A stretch of DNA of 10,805 nucleotides, from positions 1 to 10,805 of the forward strand of contig JAEZCG010000220.1 of NCBI GenBank assembly GCA_023430065.1, written 5' to 3'. The translations under genes and the position numbers were made by a program. Below the pieces are notes generated by a model. It did no database searches. It saw only the letters and a list, made by a program, of their open reading frames with translations, and had not been told where the DNA came from. This document shows positions 1 to 5,224 of this stretch, piece by piece. The stretch is from Pseudomonadota bacterium. Lineage in GTDB: Bacteria > Pseudomonadota > Gammaproteobacteria > Burkholderiales > SHXO01. How positions within the stretch are numbered: position 1 is the stretch's first letter; every line of letters starts with the position of its first letter.

Positions 1-157
1 GAGCAGGTTGCGTCTGCGGGGGGGCCGGCGTGTCCAGCGTAGGGGGCGGCAATTCCCCTCCGCCTTGTCCCTGCTGCGCGAACGCACTGACGGAACACGC
101 GGCGATCACCGAAGCGATTCCCAGCCGGATTGCGTTGGACGTGAACTGACGGCGCAT
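1..157 (-). CDS. Secreted proline-rich protein, N-terminal part only (cut by window edge)
   Basis: Reading the minus strand from the ATG at 155-157 gives an open frame that runs off the left edge after about 52 codons. It starts MRRQFTSNAIRLGIASVIAA and continues through a hydrophobic stretch to a likely signal peptidase I site (SAFA before QQG, about residue 28). After that it becomes rich in glycine and then proline (LPPPTLDTPAPPQTQP). The start is well supported: a GAGGAG ribosome site sits 5 bases upstream (plus-strand 163-168) and a perfect TATAAT box lies about 50 bases upstream. The protein is therefore exported to the periplasm or outer membrane, with a flexible linker just after the signal peptide. 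Too little is visible to assign a family or function. It lies 102 bases after the threonine aldolase gene on the same strand but appears to have its own promoter. Confidence 0.75.
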   Translation of the reverse strand, partial: MRRQFTSNAIRLGIASVIAACSVSAFAQQGQGGGELPPPTLDTPAPPQTQPA

Positions 158-162
158 GAGCG

Positions 163-168
163 CTCCTC
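163..168 (-). promoter_or_regulatory. Strong ribosome binding site (GAGGAG)
   Basis: On the minus strand the sequence ACGAGGAGCGCTC directly precedes the ATG at 157. The GAGGAG core is 5 bases from the start codon. This is the best Shine-Dalgarno match in the window and fixes the start of the partial proline-rich secreted protein. Confidence 0.65.
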
Positions 169-206
169 GTGACGATGCGCGGAGAAAACCCCCGCCGGTG
201 CGCGGC

Positions 207-212
207 ATTATA
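207..212 (-). promoter_or_regulatory. Perfect -10 box (TATAAT) for the proline-rich secreted protein gene
   Basis: The minus strand reads TTGGCTATAATGCCGCG here, an exact match to the sigma-70 -10 hexamer in a very GC-rich neighbourhood. Transcription would begin near 200, giving a leader of about 40 bases that contains the GAGGAG ribosome site. No good -35 hexamer is visible 16-18 bases upstream (GCGGGC at 17), so the promoter is either activator-dependent or relies on the -10 box. It suggests the leftmost gene is transcribed separately from the threonine aldolase gene upstream of it. Confidence 0.55.
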
Positions 213-259
213 GCCAAGTCATGCAATGTGCCCGCCAGCGCCGGCAAATGGATCGACAC

Positions 260-1309
260 TCAGCCGGCCTGCATCGCGGCCCGGGCCGCCGTCGCCGGGG
301 AGAAAAATTCGGCGGTCGCGGTCACCACCCTGTCCACGTCCTCCTCGTCGATGTCCAGATGCGTGACCAGGCGCACGTGAGTGCCTGCGCCGATGCGCAC
401 ACCGCGTTCGCGCAGGTGAGCGCGCAATGCATCGGCGCGCTGCGGCGGGATGTCGACGAAGACCATGTTGGTCTGCACCGCCTGCACGTCCACGCCGAGT
501 CCGTCGACCGCGCTCAGACCGCGCGCGAGGCGCCGTGCATGGACGTGGTCCAGCTCCATGCGCTCGACATGATGCTCGAGGGCGTAGATGCCTGCCGCGG
601 CCAGCACGCCGGCCTGGCGCATCCCGCCCCCTAGCACCTTGCGCCAGCGGCGCGCCTTGGCGACGTGGGCGCCGCTGCCGCACAGCACGGAACCCACCGG
701 CGCTCCCAGCCCCTTGGACAGGCACACGGACACGGTGTCGAACCAGCGCGCGATCTCGCGCACCGCCACCTTCTGCGCGACCGCAGCGTTGAACAGGCGC
801 ACGCCATCCAGGTGCAGCCCGAGCCCGCGCGCGCGCGCGAACGCGTGGGCACGCTCGAGGTAGTCGAGCGGCAGCACTTTGCCCCCCTGCGTATTCTCCA
901 GGCACAGCAACCGGGTGCGCGCGAAGTGCGAATCGTCCGGCTTGATCGCGGCTGCCACACGATCGAGGTCGAGCGTGCCATCGGCGTCGAATTCCAGCGG
1001 CTGCGGCTGGATGCTGGCGAGCACGGCCGCACCGCCGCCCTCGTATTTGTAGGTGTGCGCCTGTTGGCCGACGATGTATTCGTCTCCGCGTTCGCAGTGC
1101 GCCATCACACCCAGCAGATTGCTCTGCGTGCCGGTCGGCACGAACAGCGCAGCTTCCTTGCCCAGCATGTCGGCGGCCAGGGATTCGAGACGGTTCACCG
1201 TCGGATCCTCGCCGTACACGTCGTCCCCCACCTCGGCTGCCGCCATCGCGGCGCGCATGGCAGGCGTGGGTCGCGTCACGGTGTCGCTGCGCAGGTCGAT
1301 CTCCTTCAT
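260..1309 (-). CDS. ltaE: Low-specificity L-threonine aldolase
   Basis: A PLP enzyme of fold type I that cleaves L-threonine or L-allo-threonine to glycine and acetaldehyde in the cytoplasm. The protein has 349 residues, normal for the family. It opens with the family N-terminus IDLRSDTVTRPTPAM. The expected landmarks are present: H85 in AHTYKYE, which stacks on the cofactor; H128; D168 and R171 in HLDGVRLFNA, where D168 pairs with the pyridine nitrogen; the PLP lysine K199 in LSKGLGAPVGS; and R313 in HVRLVTHLD, which holds the substrate carboxylate. I chose ATG 1309 because homologues begin at this point. A GTG at 1348 would add 13 residues and lies only two bases after the preceding gene's stop, so it is a possible alternative. 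A weak GAGG lies 4 bases before ATG 1309. It follows the helical-protein gene closely and could be the last gene of that transcript, though it has no obvious functional link to it. Confidence 0.93.
   Translation of the reverse strand: MKEIDLRSDTVTRPTPAMRAAMAAAEVGDDVYGEDPTVNRLESLAADMLGKEAALFVPTGTQSNLLGVMAHCERGDEYIVGQQAHTYKYEGGGAAVLASIQPQPLEFDADGTLDLDRVAAAIKPDDSHFARTRLLCLENTQGGKVLPLDYLERAHAFARARGLGLHLDGVRLFNAAVAQKVAVREIARWFDTVSVCLSKGLGAPVGSVLCGSGAHVAKARRWRKVLGGGMRQAGVLAAAGIYALEHHVERMELDHVHARRLARGLSAVDGLGVDVQAVQTNMVFVDIPPQRADALRAHLRERGVRIGAGTHVRLVTHLDIDEEDVDRVVTATAEFFSPATAARAAMQAG
826..839. repeat. (CG)7 dinucleotide run inside the threonine aldolase gene
   Basis: Fourteen bases of strict CG alternation lie within the coding region, in the part encoding the Ala-Arg-Ala-Arg segment near residues 157-161. 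Such runs can slip during replication and can adopt Z-DNA. A two-base slip would shift the reading frame. In a genome this rich in GC, arginine and alanine codons make such runs by chance, so no function is claimed. Confidence 0.5.
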
Positions 1310-1350
1310 AGTGCCTCGGCGTCCAAAGGATGAAGACGCATGGTACACCC

Positions 1351-2085
1351 CTACCTGCCGACGCTATCTTCCAGCACCTCGAGGGCGGCCACGCGCAGAC
1401 TGTCGGGGTAGCGCGCCTTGAACTGCGCGATCGCATCACGGGCGCGCGCAGCATGGCCGCGACGCGATGCCGCATCCGGCGCAGCGAGCGCGGCCTGCAG
1501 GCGATGCACGGCGAGGATGAACAAGACCTCCTCGCCGTCCGGTTCGGGCAGTCCGGCCCGCAACAGCACCTGCGCGTGGCGCATCTGCTCCTGCAGCTCG
1601 GCCCACGTCTGGCCACGCGGCTTGAGCGGTTCGCGATCGAAGCTGTCGTAGAAGTACCCCTGCAGCAGACGCAGGCGCGCCTGGTCGGACGCGGGCCCGT
1701 CCGGATCGAGCGCCAGGGCTCTGCGATACAGCTCCAGGTTGGCCGGATAGCGACCCAAGCGCGAAGAAATCTCGAGGGGCAGGCCGGCATCGCGCAGCGA
1801 TTGGATGAGGAACAGCGTCGGCAGTCCCTGCGGCTGTCCGTGCGACGCGATGTCGCGGTTGAGCAGGTCGCGGATCTCATCCAGCGTGCGCCCCAGCGCG
1901 ACGGCCGCCTGCGCCTGTGCGCCGGCCGGCGCGCCCGCGCGCAGGACCTCCTGCTGGACGCGGATGACCGAGAGATACTGCTGCGCACGCTCCGCCGTGA
2001 TGAGATCGTGAGCGGCGGCGTCCAGGTCGGCGAGACATGCCCAGGCCAACACCACGGCCAGCACGGCGGTGCGGCCTGTCTTCAT
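1351..2085 (-). CDS. Exported helical (TPR-like) protein of unknown function
   Basis: A 244-residue protein with a clear signal peptide: MKTGRTAVLAVVLAWACLAD, then DAAA before HDLITAE, so the mature chain starts near residue 26. The rest is almost wholly alpha-helical and charged, with no membrane segment. A stretch around residues 117-147 (LELYRRALALDPDG, then a second helix) looks like a degenerate tetratricopeptide repeat, and a similar helix pair is seen at 165-180. Its ATG overlaps the TGA of the TAXI-like gene upstream (ATGA, 2082-2085). There is no good ribosome site of its own, so translation is probably coupled to that gene. This makes a joint periplasmic role likely, for instance as a scaffold or partner of the solute-binding protein. 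I do not recognise a named family, and the TPR assignment rests on pattern only. Confidence 0.8.
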   Translation of the reverse strand: MKTGRTAVLAVVLAWACLADLDAAAHDLITAERAQQYLSVIRVQQEVLRAGAPAGAQAQAAVALGRTLDEIRDLLNRDIASHGQPQGLPTLFLIQSLRDAGLPLEISSRLGRYPANLELYRRALALDPDGPASDQARLRLLQGYFYDSFDREPLKPRGQTWAELQEQMRHAQVLLRAGLPEPDGEEVLFILAVHRLQAALAAPDAASRRGHAARARDAIAQFKARYPDSLRVAALEVLEDSVGR

Positions 2086-2624
2086 GGTTCGGGAGGCGGC
2101 TCACCCCGCGCCAGCGCGAGCGCACCGTCGTGCGTGGGCACGTCCTGCGCGTCCAGCGGCACGCGCAGCGCCGCGGGAGGAGGTTCCGCGCTCAATGCTT
2201 CCACCACCGCGTACGCGTGCTCGAAGCGGAAATCGTCCCGGCACACGAGTCGGTAGGCCTCCACCTCCACCAGCACGCGCAGGGGCACCCGCCCATAGTC
2301 GGCGAACGCGCCCTCGCCTCGGTACAGCGCACGCGCATCGTCCCTGCGCAGCAGCGCGACATCGGCCTGGGCGCTCGAGATGAGGCTGGCGATGCGCTGC
2401 GCATGCGGGGCCCGGGCGACCTGTGCACGGCTCGCAGGGAGCCGTTCGCGCAACGTGGCGGACAGGGACTCTCCCAGCTCGTCCGAGCGCGGGTCGTCGC
2501 GCATCGTGAACAGCAGCAGGTGGGTCTGGCGATACACCTTCCACTGCCGGTAGGGCGAGTGCCCCGCGAGCAGCACGGCCGCCCCGAGTGCGCCGAGCAC
2601 GCGCAGTGTCGAACGTCGATTCAT
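2082..2624 (-). CDS. Short TAXI-like (NMT1-type) periplasmic solute-binding protein
   Basis: A 180-residue protein starting at ATG 2624. The open frame continues upstream to 2801, but that part is out-of-frame shadow of the formamidase gene. The N-terminus NRRSTLRVLGALGAAVLLAG combines a twin-arginine-like motif (RRSTLR) with a hydrophobic core, so it is exported or anchored and may use the Tat route. The body resembles one lobe of TAXI/TRAP receptors: a beta strand (THLLLFTMRDD), a helix (SDELGESLSATLRERL), then RIASLISSAQADVALLRRDD, where the protein states that it binds a ligand through a 'DVALL' strand, and AYRLVCRDDF followed by HAYAVVEAL. Full-length TAXI proteins have about 320 residues and two lobes, so this is a half-size relative. 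No TRAP permease gene is nearby. Stop and start overlap with the helical-protein gene. The family call is from memory of such sequences; the ligand is unknown. Confidence 0.68.
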   Translation of the reverse strand: MNRRSTLRVLGALGAAVLLAGHSPYRQWKVYRQTHLLLFTMRDDPRSDELGESLSATLRERLPASRAQVARAPHAQRIASLISSAQADVALLRRDDARALYRGEGAFADYGRVPLRVLVEVEAYRLVCRDDFRFEHAYAVVEALSAEPPPAALRVPLDAQDVPTHDGALALARGEPPPEP

Positions 2625-2643
2625 TATCCTGGGGCCGTACGCA

Positions 2644-2667
2644 ACAGGGCGGGTCGCCCCGCCCTGT
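2644..2667 (-). terminator. Perfect 10-bp hairpin between formamidase and TAXI-like genes
   Basis: ACAGGGCGGG and CCCGCCCTGT form a perfect, very GC-rich 10-bp stem around a 4-base loop (TCGC). It begins 18 bases after the formamidase stop and ends 19 bases before the ATG of the next gene. No T-run follows on either strand, so it is not a classical intrinsic terminator. It may be a partial terminator, or a stem that protects the 3' end of the formamidase mRNA and lowers expression of the genes beyond. The structure is certain; its role is inferred. Confidence 0.5.
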
Positions 2668-2685
2668 GCCGTGAGGAAGCAGCCG

Positions 2686-3942
2686 CTACTGCTTGATGTG
2701 TTCGAGCGGACAGATGGTCGACACCGTGTAGTTGGGCACGTCCACCACGTTGCCGATCCGCAGGTCGCACGCCACGCTGGTGTAGACGTAGGCCTGCTCA
2801 CGGGTCATACCCTTGTTCTTCTGCAGCCATTCGATCATGTCGACCAGTGCACTGCGCGACGCGACGACGAGATCCTCGTTGAGGTTGGTCAAGGGCGCGA
2901 TCTTCGCGCTGTCCAGGTACAGGTGCTGGGGAGGCACCTCTCCGGCCTTTTTCAGGGGATAGCCGATCGTGGCGTAGAACACGTCGGGCTCCAGCTTCTT
3001 GAGCTGCGAGCCACCCTCGAAGTGCGGACCGCCGCGGATCATGGACAACATTCCCTTGCGGATCTCGGTGCGGACCGTGACCTTTGCACCCATCTCGATT
3101 GCGGTCCCGGAGACCTCGCCGTCGCCCTGCGCATAGTGCACGTCCCCGACGAACAGCCCACATCCGTCGATGTAGCAGGGCAACAGCAGCGTGGTGCCGA
3201 CCACCATCTGCTTGACGTCCATGTTGCCGCCGTTCTCACGCGGCGGAATGGTGCGCACGCACTTGTCCTTGTGACTGCCGTTGGGTCCGCACACCGCCGC
3301 GGGAATCGCCCCGATCGGCTGCGGCGGCAGCGCGATGCCGTTGGCCTCGGCCAACTGCTTCTCGCGCGCGACGTAGGTGTCGACCTCCTGCGGACCGGGA
3401 AGCGTGCCGACCGATCCCATGAACGCGTTCATCGGGATGTGCACGCCCGGCAGCTGGTCCGACACCGCTTCGAGCCGGTTGAGCTTCCAGTTGGCGATGT
3501 AGGGTTCGGTGTAGAGGTCGCGCAGGAATCCGAAGCCCGGCACGATCAGCGTGTAGCCGTATTCGTCCGGCTCGACGTCGATCAGCGTCACCGCCAGCAC
3601 GTCGCCGCGCTTCGCGCCTTCGATGTGCACGGGGCCGGTCATCGGGTGCACGAGGTTCAGGTCGACGGCGGCAAGATCCTTCGGCTGTGAGTCGACCGTC
3701 AGGTCGGAATCCAGCGCGTCACGCGTCTCGAACAGGATCAGTTGCCCGGGCCGAACCGATGCCACCGGCTTGATCGCCGGATGGTAGCGGTTCATGCAAT
3801 TCGGGTCGTCCTTGCAGTGCGCCCCTTTCTTCGGGACGACCACCCGGGACTGAGTCTTGACGTCGGTGGTATCGGCGTGGGCGCCAGAAGCGGCGAGCGA
3901 GGCACCGACGGCAAACAGCGCGGTCAGCAGTGCAGTCTTCAT
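2686..3942 (-). CDS. Secreted acetamidase/formamidase-family amidase
   Basis: Belongs to the FmdA/AmdA family, which hydrolyses formamide or short amides to the acid and ammonia. The protein has 418 residues. A signal peptide (MKTALLTALFAVGASLAASG, then AHA before DTT, about residue 23) indicates export to the periplasm, whereas the classical enzymes are cytoplasmic. The family core is intact: PGQLILFETRDA near 65-76, VHPMTGPVHIEGAKRGD near 98-113, and the most conserved block at 235-278, with ENGGNMDVKQ and then GDVHYAQGDGEVSGTA. Six cysteines lie in short-spaced pairs (43/49, 218/228, 256/261); disulfides there would suit an oxidising compartment. ATG 3942 was chosen over the ATG at 3972 because it starts exactly at the signal peptide and has AGGGAG 10 bases upstream. 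It appears to head a transcript that continues into the TAXI-like gene. True substrate unknown; an esterase-like or cyclic amide activity cannot be excluded. Confidence 0.88.
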   Translation of the reverse strand: MKTALLTALFAVGASLAASGAHADTTDVKTQSRVVVPKKGAHCKDDPNCMNRYHPAIKPVASVRPGQLILFETRDALDSDLTVDSQPKDLAAVDLNLVHPMTGPVHIEGAKRGDVLAVTLIDVEPDEYGYTLIVPGFGFLRDLYTEPYIANWKLNRLEAVSDQLPGVHIPMNAFMGSVGTLPGPQEVDTYVAREKQLAEANGIALPPQPIGAIPAAVCGPNGSHKDKCVRTIPPRENGGNMDVKQMVVGTTLLLPCYIDGCGLFVGDVHYAQGDGEVSGTAIEMGAKVTVRTEIRKGMLSMIRGGPHFEGGSQLKKLEPDVFYATIGYPLKKAGEVPPQHLYLDSAKIAPLTNLNEDLVVASRSALVDMIEWLQKNKGMTREQAYVYTSVACDLRIGNVVDVPNYTVSTICPLEHIKQ

Positions 3943-4001
3943 GGTGCGAGGTCTCCCTTTCTCGATGAGCACGAAAAGCCCTGCCAGGATGATGGATCTA
4001 T

Positions 4002-4015
4002 GACGTTACGACGTC
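4002..4015. repeat. Short inverted repeat in the formamidase leader
   Basis: GACGT-TACG-ACGTC forms a 5-bp inverted repeat with a 4-base gap. It lies between the promoter candidate at 4038-4067 and the formamidase start at 3942. By position it could be a regulator site or a small leader hairpin. It is short enough to occur by chance. Confidence 0.3.
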
Positions 4016-4037
4016 TCTTCGAAATGCAAACTCGCGC

Positions 4038-4067
4038 ATCATGAGTCGACCGGCAAGGCCCTGTCAA
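4038..4067 (-). promoter_or_regulatory. Sigma-70 promoter candidate for the formamidase gene
   Basis: On the minus strand a perfect TTGACA (plus-strand 4062-4067) is followed after 18 bases by CATGAT (plus-strand 4038-4043), which matches 4 of 6 of TATAAT. Transcription would start near 4030, leaving a leader of about 88 bases before ATG 3942. The -35 box begins 7 bases after the hupE-like stop codon. The gap of 131 bases between these genes is the largest on this strand, which supports a new transcription unit here. Confidence 0.5.
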
Positions 4068-4073
4068 TCCTGG

Positions 4074-5192
4074 TCAGGCGCCCAACATGCGCTCGACCGT
4101 CCAGTACAGGCCGAGCAGCAGGATCGCCCCGGACATCGCCAGCGGCATGCTGCGCATCGCCAGGGTCAGGCGCTTGCTGTCCTGGAGGAATCGGCCGATC
4201 AGGAAATACAAGGCGAAGAAGGCCAGCACGATCGCGATCTGCCCCACCTCCACGCCGACGTTGAACGCGGCGAGCGCCGGGACCAGCGCATCGCGCGGCA
4301 ACCCGTAGTCGCGCAGCACGCTGGCGAAGCCGAAGCCGTGGATCAAGCCGAATCCGAAGGTGATCCAGGCACGGTGCCGCATGTCGCGCACGAAGAAGTT
4401 CTCGGCCGCGACGTACACGATGGACAGCGCGATCAGCGTCTCCACCAGCAGGGACGGCACCTGCACGATGTCGAGCACGGCCAGGGTGAGCGTGATCGAG
4501 TGCGCGAGGGTGAACGCGGTCACCACCTTGACCAGCGGCCACAATTTGCGGCCCCAGACGATCACCGCAATCAGGAAGGCGATGTGGTCGTAGCCGATGG
4601 CGATGTGCTCGACGCCCGCCACGAAATAGTTCCACGTCACCTGCCGCAGGTCGGCGCGCGCCGTCGCGAGTTCCAGCTCGGGATTCGCGACGGCGAGCAG
4701 CCCGACCATGCTCACGGCCCCGGTGACGGTGACCATGTGCCGCGAGGCCGGATCGATGTCGTGGAACAGGGTGACGGCATAGACGAGATTGTCATTGCCG
4801 AGCGGGCAGTCCCAGTGCACGTCGACCAGCACGTGATCGCCTTTCGGCCGCATCTCGCCGACACTGCCCCGGCAGGCATCACCCTGCGCGACGGCGAGCC
4901 GCGTGCGCGCGAGCACGTAGCGACCGATTGCCGGCCTGGCCGCGGCGAGAGCGTCCGCGGGAACGGTTCCGTCGGTACCCAGCAGCGCAGTCTGTAACGC
5001 GACGTCCACGTCGCGCGCGTTCAGTTCGAGTACCACGTCGGCACGGCCCTCCCGCACCTCGATCCGGGAACTGGACAGCTGCGTCGCGTGCCCCCAGGCG
5101 AGCGTGTGTGCACCGATCAGCACCAGGGCACCCAGCACGATGGCCAGCCACCGGTTCGTGTCGGTTCGAGATCGCAGGTCGTCGGAGTTCAC
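4074..5192 (-). CDS. HupE/UreJ-type membrane protein (putative metal permease)
   Basis: A 372-residue protein of the HupE/UreJ_2 family. From GTG 5192 it has a signal-like segment (residues 15-34, ending LAWGHA). An extracytoplasmic domain of about 150 residues follows, carrying cysteines 107 and 129. About six membrane helices occupy residues 199-366. The membrane part holds the family motifs: HIAIGYDH (H196, D202, H203, the HX5DH signature of nickel permeases), TLAHSITL (H231), LSIVYVAAENF and FGLIHGFGFA (H285). Family members import nickel or related metals, but none of the metal enzymes usually linked to them (hydrogenase, urease) is nearby, so the metal is unknown. The GTG start is chosen because the frame further upstream is shadow of the oligopeptidase gene and no ATG precedes the signal segment; a weak GAG ribosome site lies 8 bases before it. 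It follows the oligopeptidase gene after 32 bases, so the two are likely co-transcribed. Confidence 0.87.
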   Translation of the reverse strand: MNSDDLRSRTDTNRWLAIVLGALVLIGAHTLAWGHATQLSSSRIEVREGRADVVLELNARDVDVALQTALLGTDGTVPADALAAARPAIGRYVLARTRLAVAQGDACRGSVGEMRPKGDHVLVDVHWDCPLGNDNLVYAVTLFHDIDPASRHMVTVTGAVSMVGLLAVANPELELATARADLRQVTWNYFVAGVEHIAIGYDHIAFLIAVIVWGRKLWPLVKVVTAFTLAHSITLTLAVLDIVQVPSLLVETLIALSIVYVAAENFFVRDMRHRAWITFGFGLIHGFGFASVLRDYGLPRDALVPALAAFNVGVEVGQIAIVLAFFALYFLIGRFLQDSKRLTLAMRSMPLAMSGAILLLGLYWTVERMLGA

Positions 5193-5224
5193 GTGTTTTT
5201 CTCGCCGACTGGCATCGCGGCGCG

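Noticed and set aside
213..259. Imperfect inverted repeat TGCCGGCGCTGGCGGGCA after the threonine aldolase stop
   Set aside because: The stem is 4 plus 2 base pairs with a mismatch and no T-run; too weak to call a terminator.
1310..1348. GTG 1348 as start of threonine aldolase
   Set aside because: It would add 13 non-conserved residues before the family N-terminus. It remains possible because it sits two bases after the preceding stop, but ATG 1309 is preferred.
219..1988. Open frame of 589 codons on the minus strand across threonine aldolase and the helical-protein gene
   Set aside because: Out-of-frame shadow of two real genes on the same strand, with low-complexity Arg/Ala/Ser content.
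2625..2801. Longer start for the TAXI-like protein at 2801
   Set aside because: The extra 59 residues overlap the formamidase gene in another frame and would place the twin-arginine signal inside the protein.
2671..3690. Open frame of 339 codons on the plus strand, opposite the formamidase gene
   Set aside because: His/Asp/Arg/Val-rich translation without structure; the minus strand carries conserved family motifs through the whole region.
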